From Dendrophyllia cribrosa (Eukaryota > Cnidaria > Anthozoa > Scleractinia > Dendrophylliidae), in the NCBI GenBank assembly GCA_024195265.1, contig JAJLRJ010000002.1, forward strand, positions 53,626,300-53,690,299: a stretch of 64,000 nucleotides of DNA, given 5' to 3'. The position numbers and the translations under genes are program-made. The notes beneath the pieces are model-generated. The model was not told where the DNA came from. It did no database searches and worked only from the letters and a program-made list of their open reading frames with translations. Positions 51,735-64,000 of this stretch are shown one piece after another; the stretch's first letter is position 1; every line of letters begins with the position of its first letter.

Positions 51735-52121
51735 ATGGAGTTGTTTGAGAACTACGATATAAATGCCGAGTATGGGCCTTCTACATCCGGTGGAAACGAA
51801 GAGCGAGGCACGATTACTGGGACAGATTTGATGTCCGTGTGCTGGAAAATTTTCCACTTTAATGTGAGAATCGACGAGCAAAACCAAAAGGAGATTCCAA
51901 AATATGCCAAATGTTTCGCAAAATGTATTTTGGAAGGCAACAATTTAATAGTGAAATGCGTACTTGCAGAATTCACTGACTGTAATTTAATACTCGCGCG
52001 AACGGTCAACGGTCAACGGTCTACCGAGAGAAATAAGAACTTATGTAATCTTTATTTGTTGTTAAGTGTAGACCGTCGAAAACATGTAGACCGTGGGGAA
52101 ATTTTTATGAAACGAAATTGA
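51735..52121 (+). CDS. Satellite-encoded 128-aa ORF, unit 3
   Basis: Identical protein to unit 1. Confidence 0.4.
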   Translation: MELFENYDINAEYGPSTSGGNEERGTITGTDLMSVCWKIFHFNVRIDEQNQKEIPKYAKCFAKCILEGNNLIVKCVLAEFTDCNLILARTVNGQRSTERNKNLCNLYLLLSVDRRKHVDRGEIFMKRN

Positions 52122-53400
52122 GCGCCTTTTCTTAGTGGAAATGTATCATGAGAATGTATTGTTTCCATTTTTCTATAAATATATAATAAAAGCCGAAAAC
52201 AAGGTTTCTTTTCGGAAGAATGTTTTCATTCTCTTATACTGTCACAAAAGCGTGACATTTAAAAGATGTCACGAAAGCGTGACATGTAAAAGCGCGAAAT
52301 TACTGTAATGATTGGAACCATTATTGCCACTAATTACAACGCACTGACCGTTACAATATATATCAGCACAAAATTTAATCTTTTCTCTTTCTATTGATAC
52401 CTATTAATCATATATTACGTGCCGGTTCCTCTTACTATTAGTGTTTTAATTGAACTACTATTCAGACAAGCAATTGCAAAAAGAGTTGAGACATTGTGTA
52501 CTGTAGTGCATATTTCGAGGCTAACATGGTTTTTAACAAGTCCCCACCCCCTCCCCCTTATCAATGTTGTACCAGCTCAAAAATGCCATTCAAACTAACA
52601 GTCATCAACATTGTAAGGGGGAGGGGGTCAGTAGCACATGGCATTGATTTCATTTGTGTTACGCGGTCGCTTTTATACGGAATGACCATTTTTTTGGAAA
52701 GTGTCTCAACCTTTTTGCAACTGCTTGTCTGAGTCACATATCGCGATATAGCACTGGATTTGCTTTTCGGAAATGAATCATAGTTGATGTACGTTATCAA
52801 TGTAATGACTTGATTTGAAAAAACAGCTTTTTATTCCACTGCGATTAGGCGTTTAAGAATAGAAAGTCCAAAACGTGCCTTTTCGACATTTCTCTACGGC
52901 CTTAATTAGCGCGAATTTCAGCAAAAAAGGAGCGTTTCTTCTAAAAGTTGCCGTAGTTTCTCAATATCGTTATGTATTTTTCAAAGAACGTTTCTATCTT
53001 GTTGCAATGACCCAAATTGTGTTATTTTCAACCTCTAGTTCTTTCTTGAAGGTTTGTTTGCGTTTGCTATTGACGCAAGAAACGTGCGTAGATTGAAATG
53101 ATAAGCATTAGTCTGTGTAAATAATACGTCATGTGATACTGTGATCGCATGTTCGCGCTGAAATAAAACGGTAAGCAACTTTCTGCTGGTCCAATTTGTC
53201 CAGTCAATTTCGGATTACACTCTAGTTGTGAAAATATTATCATTTCTTCGTCCTTTTGCTAGCTAGCTTTAATCTGGCCGTGTATTTTGCAACGTGTATA
53301 TCAGTTGTCAAGTTTCGTATATTTACTCAGATTTCGTGAAATTCTTTCATAGCGGGGTTTTGCGCTAGATTTTTTTAACCGTTAACCAGACATTCGCCAA

Positions 53401-53787
53401 ATGGAGTTGTTTGAGAACTACGATATAAATGCCGAGTATGGGCCTTCTACATCCGGTGGAAACGAAGAGCGAGGCACGATTACTGGGACAGATTTGATGT
53501 CCGTGTGCTGGAAAATTTTCCACTTTAATGTGAGAATCGACGAGCAAAACCAAAAGGAGATTCCAAAATATGCCAAATGTTTCGCAAAATGTATTTTGGA
53601 AGGCAACAATTTAATAGTGAAATGCGTACTTGCAGAATTCACTGACTGTAATTTAATACTCGCGCGAACGGTCAACGGTCAACGGTCTACCGAGAGAAAT
53701 AAGAACTTATGTAATCTTTATTTGTTGTTAAGTGTAGACCGTCGAAAACATGTAGACCGTGGGGAAATTTTTATGAAACGAAATTGA
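53401..53787 (+). CDS. Satellite-encoded 128-aa ORF, unit 4
   Basis: Identical protein to unit 1. From this unit rightward the downstream sequence reads ATATTG where the first three units read GTATTG. Confidence 0.4.
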   Translation: MELFENYDINAEYGPSTSGGNEERGTITGTDLMSVCWKIFHFNVRIDEQNQKEIPKYAKCFAKCILEGNNLIVKCVLAEFTDCNLILARTVNGQRSTERNKNLCNLYLLLSVDRRKHVDRGEIFMKRN

Positions 53788-55066
53788 GCGCCTTTTCTTA
53801 GTGGAAATGTATCATGAGAATATATTGTTTCCATTTTTCTATAAATATATAATAAAAGCCGAAAACAAGGTTTCTTTTCGGAAGAATGTTTTCATTCTCT
53901 TATACTGTCACAAAAGCGTGACATGTAAAAGATGTCACGAAAGCGTGACATGTAAAAGCGCGAAATTACTGTAATGATTGGAACCATTATTGCCACTAAT
54001 TACAACGCACTGACCGTTACAATATATATCAGCACAAAATTTAATCTTTTCTCTTTCTATTGATACCTATTAATCATATATTACGTGCCGGTTCCTCTTA
54101 CTATTAGTGTTTTAATTGAACTACTATTCAGACAAGCAATTGCAAAAAGAGTTGAGACATTGTGTACTGTAGTGCATATTTCGAGGCTAACATGGTTTTT
54201 AACAAGTCCCCACCCCCTCCCCCTTATCAATGTTGTACCAGCTCAAAAATGCCATTCAAACTAACAGTCATCAACATTGTAAGGGGGAGGGGGTCAGTAG
54301 CACATGGCATTGATTTCATTTGTGTTACGCGGTCGCTTTTATACGGAATGACCATTTTTTTGGAAAGTGTCTCAACCTTTTTGCAACTGCTTGTCTGAGT
54401 CACATATCGCGATATAGAACTGGATTTGCTTTTCGGAAATGAATCATAGTTGATGTACGTTATCAATGTAATGACTTGATTTGAAAAAACAGCTTTTTAT
54501 TCCACTGCGATTAGGCGTTTAAGAATAGAAAGTCCAAAACGTGCCTTTTCGACATTTCTCTACGGCCTTAATTAGCGCGAATTTCAGCAAAAAAGGAGCG
54601 TTTCTTCTAAAAGTTGCCGTAGTTTCTCAATATCGTTATGTATTTTTCAAAGAACGTTTCTATCTTGTTGCAATGACCCAAATTGTGTTATTTTCAACCT
54701 CTAGTTCTTTCTTGAAGGTTTGTTTGCGTTTGCTATTGACGCAAGAAACGTGCGTAGATTGAAATGATAAGCATTAGTCTGTGTAAATAATACGTCATGT
54801 GATACTGTGATCGCATGTTCGCGCTGAAATAAAACGGTAAGCAACTTTCTGCTGGTCCAATTTGTCCAGTCAATTTCGGATTACACTCTAGTTGTGAAAA
54901 TATTATCATTTCTTCGTCCTTTTGCTAGCTAGCTTTAATCTGGCCGTGTATTTTGCAACGTGTATATCAGTTGTCAAGTTTCGTATATTTACTCAGATTT
55001 CGTGAAATTCTTTCATAGCGGGGTTTTGCGCTAGATTTTTTTAACCGTTAACCAGACATTCGCCAA

Positions 55067-55453
55067 ATGGAGTTGTTTGAGAACTACGATATAAATGCCG
55101 AGTATGGGCCTTCTACATCCGGTGGAAACGAAGAGCGAGGCACGATTACTGGGACAGATTTGATGTCCGTGTGCTGGAAAATTTTCCACTTTAATGTGAG
55201 AATCGACGAGCAAAACCAAAAGGAGATTCCAAAATATGCCAAATGTTTCGCAAAATGTATTTTGGAAGGCAACAATTTAATAGTGAAATGCGTACTTGCA
55301 GAATTCACTGACTGTAATTTAATACTCGCGCGAACGGTCAACGGTCAACGGTCTACCGAGAGAAATAAGAACTTATGTAATCTTTATTTGTTGTTAAGTG
55401 TAGACCGTCGAAAACATGTAGACCGTGGGGAAATTTTTATGAAACGAAATTGA
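55067..55453 (+). CDS. Satellite-encoded 128-aa ORF, unit 5
   Basis: Identical protein to unit 1. Confidence 0.4.
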   Translation: MELFENYDINAEYGPSTSGGNEERGTITGTDLMSVCWKIFHFNVRIDEQNQKEIPKYAKCFAKCILEGNNLIVKCVLAEFTDCNLILARTVNGQRSTERNKNLCNLYLLLSVDRRKHVDRGEIFMKRN

Positions 55454-56732
55454 GCGCCTTTTCTTAGTGGAAATGTATCATGAGAATATATTGTTTCCAT
55501 TTTTCTATAAATATATAATAAAAGCCGAAAACAAGGTTTCTTTTCGGAAGAATGTTTTCATTCTCTTATACTGTCACAAAAGCGTGACATGTAAAAGATG
55601 TCACGAAAGCGTGACATGTAAAAGCGCGAAATTACTGTAATGATTGGAACCATTATTGCCACTAATTACAACGCACTGACCGTTACAATATATATCAGCA
55701 CAAAATTTAATCTTTTCTCTTTCTATTGATACCTATTAATCATATATTACGTGCCGGTTCCTCTTACTATTAGTGTTTTAATTGAACTACTATTCAGACA
55801 AGCAATTGCAAAAAGAGTTGAGACATTGTGTACTGTAGTGCATATTTCGAGGCTAACATGGTTTTTAACAAGTCCCCACCCCCTCCCCCTTATCAATGTT
55901 GTACCAGCTCAAAAATGCCATTCAAACTAACAGTCATCAACATTGAAAGGGGGAGGGGGTCAGTAGCACATGGCATTGATTTCATTTGTGTTACGCGGTC
56001 GCTTTTATACGGAATGACCATTTTTTTGGAAAGTGTCTCAACCTTTTTGCAACTGCTTGTCTGAGTCACATATCGCGATATAGCACTGGATTTGCTTTTC
56101 GGAAATGAATCATAGTTGATGTACGTTATCAATGTAATGACTTGATTTGAAAAAACAGCTTTTTATTCCACTGCGATTAGGCGTTTAAGAATAGAAAGTC
56201 CAAAACGTGCCTTTTCGACATTTCTCTACGGCCTTAATTAGCGCGAATTTCAGCAAAAAAGGAGCGTTTCTTCTAAAAGTTGCCGTAGTTTCTCAATATC
56301 GTTATGTATTTTTCAAAGAACGTTTCTATCTTGTTGCAATGACCCAAATTGTGTTATTTTCAACCTCTAGTTCTTTCTTGAAGGTTTGTTTGCGTTTGCT
56401 ATTGACGCAAGAAACGTGCGTAGATTGAAATGATAAGCATTAGTCTGTGTAAATAATACGTCATGTGATACTGTGATCGCATGTTCGCGCTGAAATAAAA
56501 CGGTAAGCAACTTTCTGCTGGTCCAATTTGTCCAGTCAATTTCGGATTACACTCTAGTTGTGAAAATATTATCATTTCTTCGTCCTTTTGCTAGCTAGCT
56601 TTAATCTGGCCGTGTATTTTGCAACGTGTATATCAGTTGTCAAGTTTCGTATATTTACTCAGATTTCGTGAAATTCTTTCATAGCGGGGTTTTGCGCTAG
56701 ATTTTTTTAACCGTTAACCAGACATTCGCCAA

Positions 56733-57119
56733 ATGGAGTTGTTTGAGAACTACGATATAAATGCCGAGTATGGGCCTTCTACATCCGGTGGAAACGAAGA
56801 GCGAGGCACGATTACTGGGACAGATTTGATGTCCGTGTGCTGGAAAATTTTCCACTTTAATGTGAGAATCGACGAGCAAAACCAAAAGGAGATTCCAAAA
56901 TATGCCAAATGTTTCGCAAAATGTATTTTGGAAGGCAACAATTTAATAGTGAAATGCGTACTTGCAGAATTCACTGACTGTAATTTAATACTCGCGCGAA
57001 CGGTCAACGGTCAACGGTCTACCGAGAGAAATAAGAACTTATGTAATCTTTATTTGTTGTTAAGTGTAGACCGTCGAAAACATGTAGACCGTGGGGAAAT
57101 TTTTATGAAACGAAATTGA
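56733..57119 (+). CDS. Satellite-encoded 128-aa ORF, unit 6
   Basis: Identical protein to unit 1. Units 6 and 7 share an ATTGAAAGG variant upstream with unit 1; the other units read ATTGTAAGG. Confidence 0.4.
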   Translation: MELFENYDINAEYGPSTSGGNEERGTITGTDLMSVCWKIFHFNVRIDEQNQKEIPKYAKCFAKCILEGNNLIVKCVLAEFTDCNLILARTVNGQRSTERNKNLCNLYLLLSVDRRKHVDRGEIFMKRN

Positions 57120-58396
57120 GCGCCTTTTCTTAGTGGAAATGTATCATGAGAATATATTGTTTCCATTTTTCTATAAATATATAATAAAAGCCGAAAACAA
57201 GGTTTCTTTTCGGAAGAATGTTTTCATTCTCTTATACTGTCACAAAAGCGTGATGTAAAAGATGTCACGAAAGCGTGACATGTAAAAGCGCGAAATTACT
57301 GTAATGATTGGAACCATTATTGCCACTAATTACAACGCACTGACCGTTACAATATATATCAGCACAAAATTTAATCTTTTCTCTTTCTATTGATACCTAT
57401 TAATCATATATTACGTGCCGGTTCCTCTTACTATTAGTGTTTTAATTGAACTACTATTCAGACAAGCAATTGCAAAAAGAGTTGAGACATTGTGTACTGT
57501 AGTGCATATTTCGAGGCTAACATGGTTTTTAACAAGTCCCCACCCCCTCCCCCTTATCAATGTTGTACCAGCTCAAAAATGCCATTCAAACTAACAGTCA
57601 TCAACATTGAAAGGGGGAGGGGGTCAGTAGCACATGGCATTGATTTCATTTGTGTTACGCGGTCGCTTTTATACGGAATGACCATTTTTTTGGAAAGTGT
57701 CTCAACCTTTTTGCAACTGCTTGTCTGAGTCACATATCGCGATATAGCACTGGATTTGCTTTTCGGAAATGAATCATAGTTGATGTACGTTATCAATGTA
57801 ATGACTTGATTTGAAAAAACAGCTTTTTATTCCACTGCGATTAGGCGTTTAAGAATAGAAAGTCCAAAACGTGCCTTTTCGACATTTCTCTACGGCCTTA
57901 ATTAGCGCGAATTTCAGCAAAAAAGGAGCGTTTCTTCTAAAAGTTGCCGTAGTTTCTCAATATCGTTATGTATTTTTCAAAGAACGTTTCTATCTTGTTG
58001 CAATGACCCAAATTGTGTTATTTTCAACCTCTAGTTCTTTCTTGAAGGTTTGTTTGCGTTTGCTATTGACGCAAGAAACGTGCGTAGATTGAAATGATAA
58101 GCATTAGTCTGTGTAAATAATACGTCATGTGATACTGTGATCGCATGTTCGCGCTGAAATAAAACGGTAAGCAACTTTCTGCTGGTCCAATTTGTCCAGT
58201 CAATTTCGGATTACACTCTAGTTGTGAAAATATTATCATTTCTTCGTCCTTTTGCTAGCTAGCTTTAATCTGGCCGTGTATTTTGCAACGTGTATATCAG
58301 TTGTCAAGTTTCGTATATTTACTCAGATTTCGTGAAATTCTTTCATAGCGGGGTTTTGCGCTAGATTTTTTTAACCGTTAACCAGACATTCGCCAA

Positions 58397-58783
58397 ATGG
58401 AGTTGTTTGAGAACTACGATATAAATGCCGAGTATGGGCCTTCTACATCCGGTGGAAACGAAGAGCGAGGCACGATTACTGGGACAGATTTGATGTCCGT
58501 GTGCTGGAAAATTTTCCACTTTAATGTGAGAATCGACGAGCAAAACCAAAAGGAGATTCCAAAATATGCCAAATGTTTCGCAAAATGTATTTTGGAAGGC
58601 AACAATTTAATAGTGAAATGCGTACTTGCAGAATTCACTGACTGTAATTTAATACTCGCGCGAACGGTCAACGGTCAACGGTCTACCGAGAGAAATAAGA
58701 ACTTATGTAATCTTTATTTGTTGTTAAGTGTAGACCGTCGAAAACATGTAGACCGTGGGGAAATTTTTATGAAACGAAATTGA
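58397..58783 (+). CDS. Satellite-encoded 128-aa ORF, unit 7
   Basis: Identical protein to unit 1. The spacing from unit 6 is 1,664 bp because of a 2-base loss near 57253. Confidence 0.4.
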   Translation: MELFENYDINAEYGPSTSGGNEERGTITGTDLMSVCWKIFHFNVRIDEQNQKEIPKYAKCFAKCILEGNNLIVKCVLAEFTDCNLILARTVNGQRSTERNKNLCNLYLLLSVDRRKHVDRGEIFMKRN

Positions 58784-60062
58784 GCGCCTTTTCTTAGTGG
58801 AAATGTATCATGAGAATATATTGTTTCCATTTTTCTATAAATATATAATAAAAGCCGAAAACAAGGTTTCTTTTCGGAAGAATGTTTTCATTCTCTTATA
58901 CTGTCACAAAAGCGTGACATGTAAAAGATGTCACGAAAGCGTGACATGTAAAAGCGCGAAATTACTGTAATGATTGGAACCATTATTGCCACTAATTACA
59001 ACGCACTGACCGTTACAATATATATCAGCACAAAATTTAATCTTTTCTCTTTCTATTGATACCTATTAATCATATATTACGTGCCGGTTCCTCTTACTAT
59101 TAGTGTTTTAATTGAACTACTATTCAGACAAGCAATTGCAAAAAGAGTTGAGACATTGTGTACTGTAGTGCATATTTCGAGGCTAACATGGTTTTTAACA
59201 AGTCCCCACCCCCTCCCCCTTATCAATGTTGTACCAGCTCAAAAATGCCATTCAAACTAACAGTCATCAACATTGTAAGGGGGAGGGGGTCAGTAGCACA
59301 TGGCATTGATTTCATTTGTGTTACGCGGTCGCTTTTATACGGAATGACCATTTTTTTGGAAAGTGTCTCAACCTTTTTGCAACTGCTTGTCTGAGTCACA
59401 TATCGCGATATAGCACTGGATTTGCTTTTCGGAAATGAATCATAGTTGATGTACGTTATCAATGTAATGACTTGATTTGAAAAAACAGCTTTTTATTCCA
59501 CTGCGATTAGGCGTTTAAGAATAGAAAGTCCAAAACGTGCCTTTTCGACATTTCTCTACGGCCTTAATTAGCGCGAATTTCAGCAAAAAAGGAGCGTTTC
59601 TTCTAAAAGTTGCCGTAGTTTCTCAATATCGTTATGTATTTTTCAAAGAACGTTTCTATCTTGTTGCAATGACCCAAATTGTGTTATTTTCAACCTCTAG
59701 TTCTTTCTTGAAGGTTTGTTTGCGTTTGCTATTGACGCAAGAAACGTGCGTAGATTGAAATGATAAGCATTAGTCTGTGTAAATAATACGTCATGTGATA
59801 CTGTGATCGCATGTTCGCGCTGAAATAAAACGGTAAGCAACTTTCTGCTGGTCCAATTTGTCCAGTCAATTTCGGATTACACTCTAGTTGTGAAAATATT
59901 ATCATTTCTTCGTCCTTTTGCTAGCTAGCTTTAATCTGGCCGTGTATTTTGCAACGTGTATATCAGTTGTCAAGTTTCGTATATTTACTCAGATTTCGTG
60001 AAATTCTTTCATAGCGGGGTTTTGCGCTAGATTTTTTTAACCGTTAACCAGACATTCGCCAA

Positions 60063-60449
60063 ATGGAGTTGTTTGAGAACTACGATATAAATGCCGAGTA
60101 TGGGCCTTCTACATCCGGTGGAAACGAAGAGCGAGGCACGATTACTGGGACAGATTTGATGTCCGTGTGCTGGAAAATTTTCCACTTTAATGTGAGAATC
60201 GACGAGCAAAACCAAAAGGAGATTCCAAAATATGCCAAATGTTTCGCAAAATGTATTTTGGAAGGCAACAATTTAATAGTGAAATGCGTACTTGCAGAAT
60301 TCACTGACTGTAATTTAATACTCGCGCGAACGGTCAACGGTCAACGGTCTACCGAGAGAAATAAGAACTTATGTAATCTTTATTTGTTGTTAAGTGTAGA
60401 CCGTCGAAAACATGTAGACCGTGGGGAAATTTTTATGAAACGAAATTGA
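60063..60449 (+). CDS. Satellite-encoded 128-aa ORF, unit 8
   Basis: Identical protein to unit 1. Confidence 0.4.
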   Translation: MELFENYDINAEYGPSTSGGNEERGTITGTDLMSVCWKIFHFNVRIDEQNQKEIPKYAKCFAKCILEGNNLIVKCVLAEFTDCNLILARTVNGQRSTERNKNLCNLYLLLSVDRRKHVDRGEIFMKRN

Positions 60450-61728
60450 GCGCCTTTTCTTAGTGGAAATGTATCATGAGAATATATTGTTTCCATTTTT
60501 CTATAAATATATAATAAAAGCCGAAAACAAGGTTTCTTTTCGGAAGAATGTTTTCATTCTCTTATACTGTCACAAAAGCGTGACATGTAAAAGATGTCAC
60601 GAAAGCGTGACATGTAAAAGCGCGAAATTACTGTAATGATTGGAACCATTATTGCCACTAATTACAACGCACTGACCGTTACAATATATATCAGCACAAA
60701 ATTTAATCTTTTCTCTTTCTATTGATACCTATTAATCATATATTACGTGCCGGTTCCTCTTACTATTAGTGTTTTAATTGAACTACTATTCAGACAAGCA
60801 ATTGCAAAAAGAGTTGAGACATTGTGTACTGTAGTGCATATTTCGAGGCTAACATGGTTTTTAACAAGTCCCCACCCCCTCCCCCTTATCAATGTTGTAC
60901 CAGCTCAAAAATGCCATTCAAACTAACAGTCATCAACATTGTAAGGGGGAGGGGGTCAGTAGCACATGGCATTGATTTCATTTGTGTTACGCGGTCGCTT
61001 TTATACGGAATGACCATTTTTTTGGAAAGTGTCTCAACCTTTTTGCAACTGCTTGTCTGAGTCACATATCGCGATATAGCACTGGATTTGCTTTTCGGAA
61101 ATGAATCATAGTTGATGTACGTTATCAATGTAATGACTTGATTTGAAAAAACAGCTTTTTATTCCACTGCGATTAGGCGTTTAAGAATAGAAAGTCCAAA
61201 ACGTGCCTTTTCGACATTTCTCTACGGCCTTAATTAGCGCGAATTTCAGCAAAAAAGGAGCGTTTCTTCTAAAAGTTGCCGTAGTTTCTCAATATCGTTA
61301 TGTATTTTTCAAAGAACGTTTCTATCTTGTTGCAATGACCCAAATTGTGTTATTTTCAACCTCTAGTTCTTTCTTGAAGGTTTGTTTGCGTTTGCTATTG
61401 ACGCAAGAAACGTGCGTAGATTGAAATGATAAGCATTAGTCTGTGTAAATAATACGTCATGTGATACTGTGATCGCATGTTCGCGCTGAAATAAAACGGT
61501 AAGCAACTTTCTGCTGGTCCAATTTGTCCAGTCAATTTCGGATTACACTCTAGTTGTGAAAATATTATCATTTCTTCGTCCTTTTGCTAGCTAGCTTTAA
61601 TCTGGCCGTGTATTTTGCAACGTGTATATCAGTTGTCAAGTTTCGTATATTTACTCAGATTTCGTGAAATTCTTTCATAGCGGGGTTTTGCGCTAGATTT
61701 TTTTAACCGTTAACCAGACATTCGCCAA

Positions 61729-62115
61729 ATGGAGTTGTTTGAGAACTACGATATAAATGCCGAGTATGGGCCTTCTACATCCGGTGGAAACGAAGAGCGA
61801 GGCACGATTACTGGGACAGATTTGATGTCCGTGTGCTGGAAAATTTTCCACTTTAATGTGAGAATCGACGAGCAAAACCAAAAGGAGATTCCAAAATATG
61901 CCAAATGTTTCGCAAAATGTATTTTGGAAGGCAACAATTTAATAGTGAAATGCGTACTTGCAGAATTCACTGACTGTAATTTAATACTCGCGCGAACGGT
62001 CAACGGTCAACGGTCTACCGAGAGAAATAAGAACTTATGTAATCTTTATTTGTTGTTAAGTGTAGACCGTCGAAAACATGTAGACCGTGGGGAAATTTTT
62101 ATGAAACGAAATTGA
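61729..62115 (+). CDS. Satellite-encoded 128-aa ORF, unit 9
   Basis: Identical protein to unit 1. Confidence 0.4.
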   Translation: MELFENYDINAEYGPSTSGGNEERGTITGTDLMSVCWKIFHFNVRIDEQNQKEIPKYAKCFAKCILEGNNLIVKCVLAEFTDCNLILARTVNGQRSTERNKNLCNLYLLLSVDRRKHVDRGEIFMKRN

Positions 62116-63394
62116 GCGCCTTTTCTTAGTGGAAATGTATCATGAGAATATATTGTTTCCATTTTTCTATAAATATATAATAAAAGCCGAAAACAAGGTT
62201 TCTTTTCGGAAGAATGTTTTCATTCTCTTATACTGTCACAAAAGCGTGACATGTAAAAGATGTCACGAAAGCGTGACATGTAAAAGCGCGAAATTACTGT
62301 AATGATTGGAACCATTATTGCCACTAATTACAACGCACTGACCGTTACAATATATATCAGCACAAAATTTAATCTTTTCTCTTTCTATTGATACCTATTA
62401 ATCATATATTACGTGCCGGTTCCTCTTACTATTAGTGTTTTAATTGAACTACTATTCAGACAAGCAATTGCAAAAAGAGTTGAGACATTGTGTACTGTAG
62501 TGCATATTTCGAGGCTAACATGGTTTTTAACAAGTCCCCACCCCCTCCCCCTTATCAATGTTGTACCAGCTCAAAAATGCCATTCAAACTAACAGTCATC
62601 AACATTGTAAGGGGGAGGGGGTCAGTAGCACATGGCATTGATTTCATTTGTGTTACGCGGTCGCTTTTATACGGAATGACCATTTTTTTGGAAAGTGTCT
62701 CAACCTTTTTGCAACTGCTTGTCTGAGTCACATATCGCGATATAGCACTGGATTTGCTTTTCGGAAATGAATCATAGTTGATGTACGTTATCAATGTAAT
62801 GACTTGATTTGAAAAAACAGCTTTTTATTCCACTGCGATTAGGCGTTTAAGAATAGAAAGTCCAAAACGTGCCTTTTCGACATTTCTCTACGGCCTTAAT
62901 TAGCGCGAATTTCAGCAAAAAAGGAGCGTTTCTTCTAAAAGTTGCCGTAGTTTCTCAATATCGTTATGTATTTTTCAAAGAACGTTTCTATCTTGTTGCA
63001 ATGACCCAAATTGTGTTATTTTCAACCTCTAGTTCTTTCTTGAAGGTTTGTTTGCGTTTGCTATTGACGCAAGAAACGTGCGTAGATTGAAATGATAAGC
63101 ATTAGTCTGTGTAAATAATACGTCATGTGATACTGTGATCGCATGTTCGCGCTGAAATAAAACGGTAAGCAACTTTCTGCTGGTCCAATTTGTCCAGTCA
63201 ATTTCGGATTACACTCTAGTTGTGAAAATATTATCATTTCTTCGTCCTTTTGCTAGCTAGCTTTAATCTGGCCGTGTATTTTGCAACGTGTATATCAGTT
63301 GTCAAGTTTCGTATATTTACTCAGATTTCGTGAAATTCTTTCATAGCGGGGTTTTGCGCTAGATTTTTTTAACCGTTAACCAGACATTCGCCAA

Positions 63395-63781
63395 ATGGAG
63401 TTGTTTGAGAACTACGATATAAATGCCGAGTATGGGCCTTCTACATCCGGTGGAAACGAAGAGCGAGGCACGATTACTGGGACAGATTTGATGTCCGTGT
63501 GCTGGAAAATTTTCCACTTTAATGTGAGAATCGACGAGCAAAACCAAAAGGAGATTCCAAAATATGCCAAATGTTTCGCAAAATGTATTTTGGAAGGCAA
63601 CAATTTAATAGTGAAATGCGTACTTGCAGAATTCACTGACTGTAATTTAATACTCGCGCGAACGGTCAACGGTCAACGGTCTACCGAGAGAAATAAGAAC
63701 TTATGTAATCTTTATTTGTTGTTAAGTGTAGACCGTCGAAAACATGTAGACCGTGGGGAAATTTTTATGAAACGAAATTGA
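63395..63781 (+). CDS. Satellite-encoded 128-aa ORF, unit 10
   Basis: Identical protein to unit 1. This unit is cut by the window end after the ORF. Confidence 0.4.
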   Translation: MELFENYDINAEYGPSTSGGNEERGTITGTDLMSVCWKIFHFNVRIDEQNQKEIPKYAKCFAKCILEGNNLIVKCVLAEFTDCNLILARTVNGQRSTERNKNLCNLYLLLSVDRRKHVDRGEIFMKRN

Positions 63782-64000
63782 GCGCCTTTTCTTAGTGGAA
63801 ATGTATCATGAGAATATATTGTTTCCATTTTTCTATAAATATATAATAAAAGCCGAAAACAAGGTTTCTTTTCGGAAGAATGTTTTCATTCTCTTATACT
63901 GTCACAAAAGCGTGACATGTAAAAGATGTCACGAAAGCGTGACATGTAAAAGCGCGAAATTACTGTAATGATTGGAACCATTATTGCCACTAATTACAAC

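Larger units (their letters stand above)
47487..64000. repeat. 1,666-bp tandem satellite array, ten copies
   Basis: Unit starts at 47487, 49154, 50820, 52486, 54152, 55818, 57482, 59148, 60814 and 62480, the last cut by the window end. Nine units are 1,666 or 1,667 bp and one is 1,664 bp because of a 2-base loss near 57253. Units are almost identical. The first unit is the most diverged, and variants such as GTATTG/ATATTG near the ORF 3' side separate the three leftmost units from the rest. Each unit carries a 128-codon frame, a poly-A signal, two hairpins and a doubled GTCAC-AAAGC-GTGAC motif. The first unit joins a broken viral gene without a spacer. Confidence 0.97.

Noticed and set aside
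47495..63669. Other frames in each satellite unit (78, 73, 79, 62 and 85 codons)
   Set aside because: They overlap each other or the 128-aa frame, lack start context or composition of a protein, and repeat only because the DNA repeats.
47487..64000. CRISPR array
   Set aside because: The unit is 1,666 bp without short repeat-spacer structure, and the DNA is eukaryotic.

Overview
The window looks like animal nuclear DNA, most likely from a stony coral or other cnidarian. It is AT-rich and intron-style, full of MITEs and 5'-truncated LINEs, and carries integrated Polinton/adintovirus-type elements. That host assignment rests on element families I recognise, not on a host marker gene. No rRNA, tRNA or CRISPR array was seen, and no complete host gene is certain (one possible coiled-coil exon at 650-1030).

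Layout: (1) 1-3452, host flank. (2) About 3474-20194, element A, a large decayed virus-like element. It encodes protein-primed-type DNA polymerase B, DDE integrase, several small membrane or virion proteins, an FtsK/HerA-type packaging ATPase, a major capsid protein, a coiled-coil membrane protein, a conserved P/T-rich tail-anchored protein, a penton-like minor capsid candidate, a second membrane protein, a VLTF3-like late transcription factor, a YqaJ-type exonuclease and two zinc-finger proteins. It ends in a 128-bp palindrome. (3) 20195-28979, host non-coding DNA with several MITEs and a 2,965-bp TIR transposon. (4) 28986-38055, element B, a different Polinton-like remnant with long TIRs and a perfect 6-bp target duplication (CATCCA). 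It holds a PolB pseudogene broken by two foldback MITEs, and its right TIR carries a LINE and a TTAA-flanked insertion. (5) 38062-42009, host DNA with a diverged internal duplication. (6) 42010-47486, element C, an inverted, truncated relative of element A that starts with a 164-bp palindrome and keeps the same gene order. (7) 47487 to the window end, ten tandem copies of a 1,666-bp satellite that begins abruptly inside a truncated gene of element C.

How the genes fit together: in element A, PolB (self-primed replication), integrase (insertion), ATPase plus capsid proteins (virion assembly) and a VLTF3-like factor plus exonuclease (expression and recombination) describe an integrating DNA virus related to Polintons/adintoviruses with NCLDV-like transcription. 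Two promoter classes are visible: TATATACCC-type boxes just upstream of structural-gene ATGs, and CCAATTGRA boxes upstream of the VLTF3, exonuclease and zinc-finger genes. Comparing A with C gives the most interesting signals: palindromic ends that share AGTAGT tips and an AAAATAAGCTG core, and a 34-bp AT-rich divergent promoter that is inverted relative to its two flanking genes.

Both A and C are fossils. A has frameshifts in PolB and the ATPase, a PolB/integrase deletion fusion, three nonsense codons in the tail-anchored gene and loss of a catalytic segment of the exonuclease. C has a nonsense codon and frameshift in the exonuclease, an internal deletion in VLTF3, and a penton-membrane protein fusion that translates through a promoter.
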